From Erysipelotrichales bacterium (GTDB lineage: Bacteria > Bacillota_I > Bacilli_A > RFN20 > CAG-826): a stretch of 42,665 nucleotides of DNA. The DNA lies in assembly GCA_022508525.1 (NCBI GenBank), contig JAFLVA010000012.1:1-42665 (forward strand). The letters run 5' to 3'. Under the pieces are notes generated by a model. That model searched no databases. It was not told the DNA's origin and was given only the letters and a program-made list of their open reading frames with translations. The position numbers were made by a program, and so were the translations under genes. Positions 9,515-17,901 of this stretch are shown here, piece after piece (the stretch's first letter is position 1; each line of letters opens with the position of its first letter).

Positions 9515-12079
9515 ATGGCAGAAAAAGAATTTGACTTAGATGAAGAATTAGAAGAAGAACTCGACGAAGAAGTTGAAGAAATTGAAGAAGAATTCACCGA
9601 AGAAGATGAAAAAGCTTTAGAGGATATTGAAGAAGGTATCGTTCCTGAAATGCGTGATGTAAAAATCACCGAAACTGTTAAAAGTTCATTCCTTGAATAC
9701 GCAATGTCTGTTATTGTTGCTCGTGCACTCCCAGATGTTCGCGATGGATTAAAGCCAGTTCATAGAAGAATTGTTTATGGTATGAATGAGTTAGGTATTG
9801 GACCTACAAAACCATTTAAAAAATCTGCTCGTATTGTTGGTGACGTCATGGGTAAATATCACCCTCATGGTGACTCAGCAATTTATGGATCTTTAGTACG
9901 TTTAGCTCAACCATTTAACATGCGTTATACTCTTGTTGATGGTCATGGTAACTTTGGATCTATCGATGGTGACGAAGCTGCTGCTATGCGTTATACCGAA
10001 GCAAGAATGTCTAAAATTGCTGTAGAAATGGTAAGAGATATTGATCAAGATACAGTTGATTTTATGGATAACTATGATGGACAAGAAAAAGAACCTGTAG
10101 TTCTTCCATCTCGTTTTCCAAATTTAATTGTTAATGGATCAAATGGTATTGCTGTTGGCATGGCAACAAATATGCCACCACATAACCTAACAGAAACAAT
10201 TAATGCGATTAAAGCAGTTGCAGAAAACCCAGATATTACACCACTTGAATTAATGAGTGAATACATCTATGGTCCTGATTTCCCAACAGGAGGCATTATC
10301 TTAGGCCGTAGCGGAATTAAGAAAGCTTATGAAACAGGACAAGGCGCAGTTGTAGTTAGATCAAAATGTGAAATTATTGAACAAGATAATGGTAAAAAGA
10401 GAATTGTCGTAACTGAAATTCCTTATGCTGTTAATAAAGCTTTAATGATTGAAAACATTGCACATTTAGTTCGTGAAAAGGTAGTAGAGGGAATTACTGA
10501 TATTCGTGATGAATCTAATAAAGAAGGTATTAGAATTGTCATAGAATTAAGAAGAGATGCAATTGCAGAAGTTATTTTAAATAAGTTATATAAATTAACA
10601 CAATTACAAGCTTCATTTGGTGTAATTAACTTGTGTTTAGTTAATGGTGAACCAAAGATATTACCAATTAACGAATTATTAAAACAATACCTTGATTTCC
10701 AAGTTGAAGTAATCGGAAGAAGAACAAGAACGCTTTTAAAGAAAGCTGAAGCAAGAAATCATATTTTACAAGGTTTAAAGATTGCTATTGATAATATCGA
10801 TGAAGTTGTAGAAATTATAAAAACAGCCGCATCTACTGAAGCTGCTAAAGCGAAATTGATGGAAAGATTCGGTATTAGTGATATTCAAGCTAAAGAAATT
10901 CTTGATATGAGACTTTCTAAATTAACTGGACTTGAAAAACACAAGATTGAAGACGAAATTGCAAGATTAATTGCTCAAATTGCAGAATATAACGAAATCT
11001 TATCTGATCGTAAGAACGAATTAAAAGTTGTTCTTGATGAATTAGAAGAAATCAAAAATAAATTCGGCGATGAAAGACGTACATATATTTCAAATGAAGT
11101 ATCTAACATTGATGACGAGGATTTAATTCCAGAGGAAGAAATCATTATCACTTTAACAAAGAACGGATACATCAAACGTGTCGCAACCGATACATTTAGA
11201 ACTCAAAATCGTGGTGGACGCGGAGTTAAGGGTATGCAAACACACGAAGATGACGTTGTTGATATCTTGGTACACGCAAAAACTCATACAGATTTAATGT
11301 TCTTTACAAGTTATGGTAAAGTTTATAGAATGCGTGGATATCAAGTACCAGTATTCTCAAGAGCAGCTAAAGGATTACCTGTTGTTAACTTATTGAGTTT
11401 AGAAAAAGACGAATCTGTTAAAGCAATTATTTCTGTTGATGAATATAAAGAAGGAGATTACTTATTCTTTGCTACTGAACAAGGCGTTGTAAAACGTACA
11501 AGTATTAAAGAATATGAGTTAATTAGACAAAATGGTAAGATCGCTATCTCATTAAGAGAAGGAGATCACCTGTTAGATGTTAAACTTACAAATGGTGATG
11601 CAATTATTGGTATTGCTTCAAGTATGGGTAAAATGGTTAACTTCCACGAATCTGCTGTAAGACCAATGGGAAGAACCGCATCTGGTGTCCGTGGTATGAG
11701 TTTAGATGAAGGCGTTATTGCTGTTGGTATGGTTACTTCATTAGAAGGTGAATACATCTTAGCAATTACTGATAAAGGATATGGTAAGATGACTCATTAT
11801 ACTGATTACCGTCAAACATCACGTGGTGCAAAAGGTGTTATTACAATTAACGCCACTGAAAAAGTTGGTAACTTAGTAACAATTCGTGCAGTAAGTGGAC
11901 AAGAGGACTTAATGGTCATTACTAAAGCGGGAATTATTATCCGTATTCCACTAACGCAAGTTAAAGTTGCTGGTAGAAATACTCAAGGTGTTAAGATTAT
12001 TAGACTTGATGACAACCAAAGTGTTTCATCAGTTGCAGTAGTGGAACACCAAGAAGAAACTGAAGAAGTTGAAGAATAA
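9515..12079 (+). CDS. gyrA: DNA gyrase subunit A with acidic N-terminal extension
   Basis: DNA cleavage/rejoining subunit of gyrase. 854 residues; catalytic Tyr160 in AAMRYTEAR (E. coli Tyr122). The first about 45 residues are an added, strongly acidic segment, about 38 residues more than E. coli, before the conserved [20 protein letters not shown]. In the quinolone-resistance region [12 protein letters not shown], Ser121 matches E. coli Ser83, but Gly125 stands at the Asp87 position. The GyrA box QNRGGRG near residue 565 identifies gyrase rather than topoisomerase IV. A second acidic patch forms the C-terminus. It lies 16 bases after gyrB with GAAAGGAG upstream. Confidence 0.97.
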   Translation: MAEKEFDLDEELEEELDEEVEEIEEEFTEEDEKALEDIEEGIVPEMRDVKITETVKSSFLEYAMSVIVARALPDVRDGLKPVHRRIVYGMNELGIGPTKPFKKSARIVGDVMGKYHPHGDSAIYGSLVRLAQPFNMRYTLVDGHGNFGSIDGDEAAAMRYTEARMSKIAVEMVRDIDQDTVDFMDNYDGQEKEPVVLPSRFPNLIVNGSNGIAVGMATNMPPHNLTETINAIKAVAENPDITPLELMSEYIYGPDFPTGGIILGRSGIKKAYETGQGAVVVRSKCEIIEQDNGKKRIVVTEIPYAVNKALMIENIAHLVREKVVEGITDIRDESNKEGIRIVIELRRDAIAEVILNKLYKLTQLQASFGVINLCLVNGEPKILPINELLKQYLDFQVEVIGRRTRTLLKKAEARNHILQGLKIAIDNIDEVVEIIKTAASTEAAKAKLMERFGISDIQAKEILDMRLSKLTGLEKHKIEDEIARLIAQIAEYNEILSDRKNELKVVLDELEEIKNKFGDERRTYISNEVSNIDDEDLIPEEEIIITLTKNGYIKRVATDTFRTQNRGGRGVKGMQTHEDDVVDILVHAKTHTDLMFFTSYGKVYRMRGYQVPVFSRAAKGLPVVNLLSLEKDESVKAIISVDEYKEGDYLFFATEQGVVKRTSIKEYELIRQNGKIAISLREGDHLLDVKLTNGDAIIGIASSMGKMVNFHESAVRPMGRTASGVRGMSLDEGVIAVGMVTSLEGEYILAITDKGYGKMTHYTDYRQTSRGAKGVITINATEKVGNLVTIRAVSGQEDLMVITKAGIIIRIPLTQVKVAGRNTQGVKIIRLDDNQSVSSVAVVEHQEETEEVEE

Positions 12080-12094
12080 TTAATAACAAATGGA

Positions 12095-12127
12095 AAATGT
12101 AGGTATTTGAGGATACCTACATTTTTA
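12095..12127 (+). terminator. Terminator after gyrA
   Basis: Perfect 12-bp stem AAATGTAGGTAT/ATACCTACATTT with a 6-base loop, followed by a short T-rich tail. The next promoter begins immediately afterwards. Confidence 0.85.
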
Positions 12128-12156
12128 TTGTTTTATAAATAAAGTATATTTATAAT
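12128..12156 (+). promoter_or_regulatory. Promoter of the nuclease lipoprotein pair
   Basis: TTGTTT, 17 bases, TATAAT. Directly follows the gyrA terminator and precedes the start at 12178, with AGGGTG as a weak ribosome site. Confidence 0.65.
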
Positions 12157-12177
12157 AGTGTTATAGGGTGATAAATA

Positions 12178-13170
12178 ATGAAAAAAAGACTTTTAAATAC
12201 AATTTTAGTTCTATCAATAGCGATTTTAACAGGATGTAATTCAAACGAAATATCAGCATTACCTCCAAGTTTAAGTACCGGACCAAGTGTTGTTGAAGAC
12301 AGCGAGAGTGTTTCAACATTACCACCAAGCGAAAGCGTATCATCGGAACTTCCATCACAAAGCGAAGAGGTTTCTACACAACCACCAAGCGCAAGTACTA
12401 AACCTGATAGCGAGCAAGTGAGTGAAAGTGTTTCTACACTACCTCCATCATATAATAGCAGTCAGCTTGGAAGTGCATTTGATGGTTATTACTCAAATGT
12501 TAATTTTAATACGACAGGAACAGCATTGTTATCGGAATTAAGATCTTTAAATAGTTCAAAAAGAAAATTTACACCAGGTTATAAAAATTTAGGTAAATAT
12601 TTTCCTCAAACTGATGGTGACCCTGAGAAACCAGGAAACATTATTGCTTTCTACTCTGGAACAAGTGTAAGTTTTAATGGAAGCTTCTCAGGAAATGTTA
12701 ATAGAGAACACGTATGGCCAAATTCTCATGGTGGAAATCAAGTTGAAGGTGATTTACATATGACAAGACCAACCATTGCAAGTGAAAATGGATCGAGAGG
12801 AAATTCATTTTATGTAGAAGGAATGAAACACTCATCAAATGGTTGGGATCCTGCTATGGAAAGTTTTGGATTAGAAGAATATCGCGGAATTTCGGCACGA
12901 ATTATTTTCTATTGTGTTATAGCTTCTAATAGTTTGAAATTAGTTGAAGCTGAAAAAGGTTCTAGCGGAGATAATTCTATGGGAAAACTCTCTGATTTAT
13001 TAAAATGGAATTTAGAATACGATATTGATGAGACTGAAATAAGAAGAAACGAAGCTACGTTAAAAATACAAGGAAATAGAAACCCATTTATTGATGATCG
13101 CACATTAGCTTGTAGAGTATGGGGAAACACAAATAACGCAACAAAAGAAGTTTGTCGAAATGCGATTTAA
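12178..13170 (+). CDS. Surface lipoprotein, endonuclease I family
   Basis: Predicted secreted, membrane-anchored nuclease of 330 residues. The signal peptide ends in the lipobox LTGC (Cys20). Residues 25-95 are a Ser/Pro/Thr/Glu-rich spacer containing degenerate repeats of SVSTLPPS. The rest resembles the endonuclease I family (His-Me finger nucleases such as Vibrio Vvn): NREHVWPNSH with probable catalytic His178, then DLHMTRP and an Asn-rich segment ASENGSRGN. The family cuts DNA without sequence preference, so nutrient or phosphate scavenging from extracellular DNA is a reasonable inference. A second family member follows after 24 bases. Function has been assigned by motif only. Confidence 0.82.
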   Translation: MKKRLLNTILVLSIAILTGCNSNEISALPPSLSTGPSVVEDSESVSTLPPSESVSSELPSQSEEVSTQPPSASTKPDSEQVSESVSTLPPSYNSSQLGSAFDGYYSNVNFNTTGTALLSELRSLNSSKRKFTPGYKNLGKYFPQTDGDPEKPGNIIAFYSGTSVSFNGSFSGNVNREHVWPNSHGGNQVEGDLHMTRPTIASENGSRGNSFYVEGMKHSSNGWDPAMESFGLEEYRGISARIIFYCVIASNSLKLVEAEKGSSGDNSMGKLSDLLKWNLEYDIDETEIRRNEATLKIQGNRNPFIDDRTLACRVWGNTNNATKEVCRNAI

Positions 13171-13194
13171 TAATAAAAAGAGGTGCAAACTTGT

Positions 13195-15261
13195 ATGAAA
13201 AGACCATTTAAAATACTTTTAATAACTTCGTTTTTGTGGCTTTCGGCGTGCACTAATTCACCAAGTGTGTCATTGCCTATAAATTCATCAAGCGAGCCAA
13301 GTGCGCCAACACCTAGTACGAGTGAAACTGGTGATTCTCCATCGATAAGTGATTCGCAAAGCGACACATCATTACCACCTAGCACTATTGAACCAAGTGC
13401 ACCGAGTGTTGATAATAGTGTACCACCGGGAAGTGTAAATAATCCAAGTGTAAGTACAGGTGGAAACACAAGTTCAAGTGTAGGAGGTAGTTCTAGTAGC
13501 GTTCCTGATAATGATAATAACAATGATGATGTATATAATGACGGATGGACATATGAGAATAGTGACAATTACTATGATTATGATAGCCTTTCTAGTGGAA
13601 CGGGCGCGGCTTTAAAAACTAAGTTGTTTAATCAGATAACAAAGCATAAAACAATTTCCTATAATGGCTTAAATGAAGCATATAGAACAACTGACCTTCG
13701 GGAAGATGGGACAGTTTGGGATATGTATGGTGATTTTACCTTTTCATTAACTGGAAATGCGTGTGGAAATTATAAAAACGAAGGAGATTGTTGGAATAAA
13801 GAACATTCCATGCCAAAAAGTTGGTTTAATGATGCATCGCCAATGTACTCAGATATTTATCATTTGTTCCCAACGGACGGAAAAATAAATGGTATGCGTA
13901 GTAATTATCCTTTTGGAGAGGTTGGTGCAGCAACATATACATATGTTTCAAATAATGCAAGCAAAACAGGGCTAACTATCACTAACAAACTTGGTTCTTC
14001 CAGCTATCCAGGATATACAGGAAAAGTTTTCGAGCCAGATGATATTTATAAAGGAGATTTTGCACGTGCTTACTTCTATATGGTTACAGCATATGAAAAT
14101 CGCGTAAGCAATTGGGATTCATCTAATACTAATTTAGGTGGAACAAAATATCCAGGATTAAATGGATGGTCAACAGAAATGCTTCTAAAATGGTCGATTG
14201 AAGATCCGGTTAGTCAAAAAGAAATTGATCGCACAAATACTGCATATTTGTTACAAGAAAATCGAAATCCATACATTGATAATAATAGTTTAGCTTGTCG
14301 AGTGTTTGGCACATATAACGATACAACTAAAAAGTTGTGTAAATCAGTTTTAGAAGGTATACCTGTTACAGGTGTTAATATTCAAGAATCAAGCGTTGAA
14401 GTAAATACAAATCAAATGTATCAATTTAATGCAACAATAGTTCCGTCTAATGCTACAAATAAAAATGTTCAATGGATAAGTAGCGACACAAATATTGGAA
14501 CTATAAATTCAAATGGATTATTTACCCCAAAGAATGCTGGTGTGACATCAATTACCGTAAAAACTGAAGATGGTGGTTTTACGGACACTTGTCTAGTAAC
14601 CGTAATGTATGCACCTCCAGTAAATGTTACAGGTGTAAGATTAAGTGAAAGTAGATTAGAATTGATTGAAAACCAAAAGGTGGCACTTGTAGTGACAATA
14701 GAGCCAGAAGATGCTACAAATAAAAATTATGCTTTTTTAAGTAGCAATCCTTCTGTTGCAGATGTTTCTCAAAATGGAGTTGTAAATGCAAAAAGTGAAG
14801 GAAATGCAACAATAACTGTGACAACTGAAGATGGTAATTTCCATGCATCATGTGAAGTAATAGTTAATAAATCAAAATTAGTTTCTACTATTATAGATCT
14901 TGAAATTTTGTCAAATTCAACTGTTGATGGATTTGAATATGTCTTAGGTGGAACAGTTAAAAGTCAAGGAGATGCAGTTTTCATCGGTAATGGTGGATTT
15001 ATTTATAATAAGACTGCTTTTAACAACATAAGCAAAATCGAAATTACTTATGGATCTCAAGGATCTGCAGCTGCACGTCAAGCTTATTCATTTGCAAATA
15101 ATGTTTTAAATCAAAAACCAGAGGGAGCAGATGTGCTTCTTGAAACATCTACAGGAGGAAAAACAGCTACCATTATTCCTTCTACACAAGGAAATCAATA
15201 TTTTAGATTAGATGTTAGTAATAAGAATTTGCAATTCACAAAATTAGTAATTTATTTCTAA
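13195..15261 (+). CDS. Large surface lipoprotein, endonuclease I domain plus two Ig-like (BID_2) domains
   Basis: 688 residues. Lipobox LSAC (Cys19), then a Ser/Pro/Thr-rich spacer to about residue 115. The nuclease domain (about 125-380) carries CWNKEHSMPKSWF with probable catalytic His204 and DIYHLFPTDGKINGMRSN. Two bacterial Ig-like group 2 domains follow (about 390-475 and 476-560), both starting VTGV and containing the NATNKN/DATNKN loop, then a beta-rich C-terminal domain of about 125 residues. The Ig-like modules suggest presentation at the cell surface. The start at 13195 has AGAGG upstream; a Met 12 bases earlier would spoil the signal peptide and the ribosome-site spacing. It shares a transcript with the upstream nuclease. 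Confidence 0.82.
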   Translation: MKRPFKILLITSFLWLSACTNSPSVSLPINSSSEPSAPTPSTSETGDSPSISDSQSDTSLPPSTIEPSAPSVDNSVPPGSVNNPSVSTGGNTSSSVGGSSSSVPDNDNNNDDVYNDGWTYENSDNYYDYDSLSSGTGAALKTKLFNQITKHKTISYNGLNEAYRTTDLREDGTVWDMYGDFTFSLTGNACGNYKNEGDCWNKEHSMPKSWFNDASPMYSDIYHLFPTDGKINGMRSNYPFGEVGAATYTYVSNNASKTGLTITNKLGSSSYPGYTGKVFEPDDIYKGDFARAYFYMVTAYENRVSNWDSSNTNLGGTKYPGLNGWSTEMLLKWSIEDPVSQKEIDRTNTAYLLQENRNPYIDNNSLACRVFGTYNDTTKKLCKSVLEGIPVTGVNIQESSVEVNTNQMYQFNATIVPSNATNKNVQWISSDTNIGTINSNGLFTPKNAGVTSITVKTEDGGFTDTCLVTVMYAPPVNVTGVRLSESRLELIENQKVALVVTIEPEDATNKNYAFLSSNPSVADVSQNGVVNAKSEGNATITVTTEDGNFHASCEVIVNKSKLVSTIIDLEILSNSTVDGFEYVLGGTVKSQGDAVFIGNGGFIYNKTAFNNISKIEITYGSQGSAAARQAYSFANNVLNQKPEGADVLLETSTGGKTATIIPSTQGNQYFRLDVSNKNLQFTKLVIYF

Positions 15262-15301
15262 TTTGTTTGAAATTTTAGAATATTAATTATAAAATAATTT
15301 T

Positions 15302-15510
15302 GCTCGATGATTAAGAAAAGAGTTGTTTGGTGTTTATAGAGAGTTGTCGGTTGGTGTAAGACAATAACAACAAAATAGCTTATCCACCTTATAGAGCGAA
15401 TGTAATGATTCCGTAATTCTTGCGTTAAAAGAAAAACAAGATGCACTAAGATATTAGTGTAAATTGGGTGGCACCACGTTAATTACGTCCCATGTTGATG
15501 GGACTTTTTT
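15302..15510 (+). promoter_or_regulatory. T-box leader (serine) controlling serS
   Basis: Senses uncharged tRNA-Ser and prevents termination when serine charging is low. Stem I is closed by GCTC (15302) and GAGC (about 15393-15396). Candidate Ser specifiers on its 3' side are TCC at 15383-15385 (followed by A, preferred) and AGC at 15377-15379. A hairpin CACTAA/TTAGTG (15444-15459) precedes the T-box sequence GGGTGGCACCACG (15466-15478); its TGGC bulge would pair with GCCA of tRNA-Ser. The terminator is GTCCCAT/ATGGGAC followed by six T (15487-15510). serS starts 20 bases later. Confidence 0.93.
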
Positions 15511-15529
15511 ATTTAAAGGAGAAAAAAAC

Positions 15530-16807
15530 ATGTTAGATCTTAATTTAATTAAAACAAATCCAGAATTTGTCAGCGCAGCTCTTAAGAAAAAAGGCTGGGA
15601 TGTAGATTTCACTGAAACAATTGAAAAAATGGACAAACGTCTAGAATTGATTCAAAAAGTAGAATCAGTTAAAGCAGAAATTAATAAACTTTCTGCATCT
15701 GTACCTGTTGTAAAAAAAGAAGGCGGAAACGTCCAAGAAATTTTTGCAAAAGTTAAAGATTTAAAAGCACAAAATGTTGAAAACGAAGAAACTTTAGCAA
15801 CTCTTGAAAGAGAAATAAAAGAATTTGTAGAAACATTACCTAATCTTCCAGATGAAGATTTATTACCAGGTGAAAAAGAAAATAATAAAGTAATTAAAAC
15901 TGTAGGTAAAAAACCAGAATTTGATTTCACACCAAAAGATCATGTCGAACTCGCTGAATCTTTGGGTCTTATTGATTATGAAAGAGGCGCAAAAATTTCT
16001 GGAAGAGGGACTTGGATTTATACTGGTCTTGGTGCACAACTTGAATGGGCTTTGCTTAACTATTTTATTAGCACACATTTAAAAGATGGCTATACCATGA
16101 TTCTTCCACCACATTTATTGAACGAAGAAAGCGGATATACAGCGGGGCAATTCCCAAAATTCAAAGAAGATGTTTTCTGGCTTGAAGGACAAGATAAATT
16201 TATGCTTCCTACAGCAGAAACAGCTTTAGTAAATCTTCATAGAAAAGAAATCTTGAATGAAGATGAATTACCAAAAAAATATTTTGCTTACACTCCTTGC
16301 TATCGTTGTGAAGCTGGTAGCTATCGTACAGAAGAAAGAGGAATGATTCGCGGATATCAATTCGATAAAGTAGAAATGGTACAATATACGACAGAAGAGG
16401 GGTCTGATGCAGCTTTTGAAGAACTAGTTAATAAAGCCGCAGGACTTGTCGAAGGATTAGGATTGCATTTCCAAATTTCTAAACTTTCTGCAGGAGATTG
16501 TTCACATTCGATGGCTAGAACTTATGATGTTGAAATTTGGATTCCTTCAATGGGTATTTATAAAGAAGTATCATCTGCTTCAAACGCTCGCGATTATCAA
16601 GCAAGAAGAGGAATGATTAGATATCGTGATGCACAAACTGGTAAAGTTAAGTATTGTCACACTTTGAATGCATCTGGTTTAGCTACAAGTCGTTTATTCC
16701 CAGCAATTTTAGAACAATGCCAACAAAAAGATGGATCTGTTGTTTTACCTGATGTTTTAGTACCACTTATGGGTGGAGTTAAAGTTTTATATCCAAAGAA
16801 AAAATAG
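15530..16807 (+). CDS. serS: Seryl-tRNA synthetase
   Basis: Class II synthetase that charges tRNA-Ser (and tRNA-Sec where present). 425 residues, the usual length. The N-terminal coiled-coil arm (about 30-105) holds the tRNA long arm. Catalytic motif 2 appears as YRCEAGSYRTEERGMIRGYQF and motif 3 as LNASGLATSRLFPAILEQ. The start at 15530 follows AAAGGAG and lies beyond the T-box terminator; the upstream in-frame ATG lies inside the T-box and is not used. Expression is set by the T-box leader. A terminator overlaps the stop codon. Confidence 0.97.
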   Translation: MLDLNLIKTNPEFVSAALKKKGWDVDFTETIEKMDKRLELIQKVESVKAEINKLSASVPVVKKEGGNVQEIFAKVKDLKAQNVENEETLATLEREIKEFVETLPNLPDEDLLPGEKENNKVIKTVGKKPEFDFTPKDHVELAESLGLIDYERGAKISGRGTWIYTGLGAQLEWALLNYFISTHLKDGYTMILPPHLLNEESGYTAGQFPKFKEDVFWLEGQDKFMLPTAETALVNLHRKEILNEDELPKKYFAYTPCYRCEAGSYRTEERGMIRGYQFDKVEMVQYTTEEGSDAAFEELVNKAAGLVEGLGLHFQISKLSAGDCSHSMARTYDVEIWIPSMGIYKEVSSASNARDYQARRGMIRYRDAQTGKVKYCHTLNASGLATSRLFPAILEQCQQKDGSVVLPDVLVPLMGGVKVLYPKKK

Positions 16808-16826
16808 GTTTTTGCCTATTTTTTTC
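16799..16826 (+). terminator. Terminator after serS
   Basis: Stem AAAATAGG/CCTATTTT with a 6-base loop, followed by T; its left arm contains the serS stop codon. Confidence 0.8.
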
Positions 16827-16860
16827 TTGCAAAGATTGTTTTTTATTATATAATAATAAT

Positions 16861-16943
16861 GCCATTGCGATGGGCAAGTGTGAATCTGGTCAGGACGGGA
16901 ACGTAGCAGCCATAAGCGTCTTACTCATGTGCGATGGTTTTTT
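16861..16943 (+). ncRNA. ffs: Small bacterial SRP RNA (4.5S type)
   Basis: RNA core of the signal recognition particle, which with Ffh targets nascent membrane proteins. The apical domain is unmistakable: GGTCAGGACG, GGAA tetraloop, CGTAGCAGCC, containing the symmetric and asymmetric internal loops bound by Ffh. The ends pair as CCATTGC/GCGATGG. Six T follow (16938-16943), as terminator or processing end. The length of about 80 bases means the short form lacking the Alu domain, although many Firmicutes have the long form. The position serS-ffs-tadA recalls the tadA-scr neighbourhood of B. subtilis. Confidence 0.93.
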
Positions 16944-16958
16944 GGTGGTGAAAAACAA

Positions 16959-17411
16959 ATGCATGATGACATATACTTTATGAAAGAAGCATTAAAAGAA
17001 GCTAGAAAAAGTTATGAATTGGATGAAGTTCCGGTTGGAGCAATAATTGTTAAAGATAACAAAATAATTGCCCGTGGACATAATTTAAGAGAAAAAAAGT
17101 ATGATCCAACAGCACACGCTGAAATTGTTGCGATAAAAAAAGCATGTAAAAAGCTTGAATCTTGGCGACTTGTGGGCTGTAAGCTTTACGTTACATTAGA
17201 ACCATGTTCAATGTGTGCAGGAGCGATAATATGGGCAAGACTAGATGAAGTAATTTATGGTGCGGCTGATTTAAAAGGTGGCGCTCTTGGAACGTGTTTT
17301 AATTTGTTTGAGCAAAAAGGGCTTAACCACTATCCAAAAATAAAAAACGGTATATTGAAAGATGAAACGAGTGCTATTTTGTCGGAATTTTTTAAAAGCA
17401 AACGTAAATAA
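16959..17411 (+). CDS. tadA: tRNA-specific adenosine deaminase TadA
   Basis: Zinc enzyme that deaminates A34 to inosine in tRNA-Arg(ACG), widening decoding. 150 residues. Zinc and catalytic motifs: THE typical HAE (PTAHAEIVAI) with the proton-shuttle Glu, and EPCSMCAGAI with the two Cys ligands. The start at 16959 has GGTGG about 10 bases upstream; an in-frame ATG at 16929 lies within the SRP RNA and was rejected. It begins only 15 bases after the SRP RNA's T-run, so it is either transcribed by read-through from ffs or has a promoter inside it. Confidence 0.95.
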   Translation: MHDDIYFMKEALKEARKSYELDEVPVGAIIVKDNKIIARGHNLREKKYDPTAHAEIVAIKKACKKLESWRLVGCKLYVTLEPCSMCAGAIIWARLDEVIYGAADLKGGALGTCFNLFEQKGLNHYPKIKNGILKDETSAILSEFFKSKRK

Positions 17412-17455
17412 GTATAATAATTCTAGTTTATTTACAAAATAAACTTGGTGATTTT

Positions 17456-17800
17456 ATGAAAAAATTTATGCGCGCAATCAACATAACTGCTACAGTTATT
17501 TCTATTGTTAGTACACTTGCGGTAGTGATGTTAATTGCAATTTTCTCAAATTCAAAAGAAGTGAAAGTTGAAGAAACTGTATTAGTTGTGGAACAAACAC
17601 AATTAACAAGAAGAGAAACAAACAACACAGTGTCGTTTTATGCAAAAAATATAAATCGAAGTGCGAAACATTATATTGTTATAGCTTTTGAATTATATGA
17701 CATAGAAAAACAAAACATATATCTTACTGTTGATGATGAAGATCGAGTATATCTTATTGCTGTTAATGAAAATCAAGAAGCCAGCATTGTGTACAATTAG
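17456..17800 (+). CDS. Small membrane-anchored protein of unknown function
   Basis: 114 residues. One N-terminal hydrophobic segment (about 8-31, ITATVISIVSTLAVVMLIAI) without a lipobox, so probably a signal anchor. The outside part is about 80 residues, with alternating hydrophobic residues suggesting a small beta-sheet domain (VEETVLVVEQTQ, HYIVIAFELYDI). TATAAT at 17413-17418, just after the tadA stop, could be its promoter; the ribosome site is weak (GGTG). I do not recognise the family. It is followed by a promoter for the next lipoprotein, so it is probably its own unit. Confidence 0.65.
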   Translation: MKKFMRAINITATVISIVSTLAVVMLIAIFSNSKEVKVEETVLVVEQTQLTRRETNNTVSFYAKNINRSAKHYIVIAFELYDIEKQNIYLTVDDEDRVYLIAVNENQEASIVYN

Positions 17801-17820
17801 AAGTCTGCTATATAAAGTGT

Positions 17821-17849
17821 TTGACAATCGGAGTAAATAATAGTATTAT
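17821..17849 (+). promoter_or_regulatory. Strong sigma-A promoter of the 17902 lipoprotein
   Basis: Perfect -35 TTGACA, 17-base spacer, TATTAT -10. The best housekeeping promoter in the window by match. Confidence 0.8.
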
Positions 17850-17901
17850 TTAACATAACAAATCTAATAATAGGTTTTAACTAATTAGAGGAGGAAATTT
17901 T

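Noticed and set aside
13167-13568. Minus-strand Leu/Ser-rich frame of 133 codons
   Set aside because: Shadow of the Ser/Pro-rich spacer of the nuclease lipoprotein; no ribosome site or family resemblance.
15464-15529. Longer serS start inside the T-box
   Set aside because: These codons form the T-box and terminator; a good ribosome site precedes 15530.
16929-16958. Longer tadA start
   Set aside because: Lies within the 3' end of the SRP RNA and its T-run.
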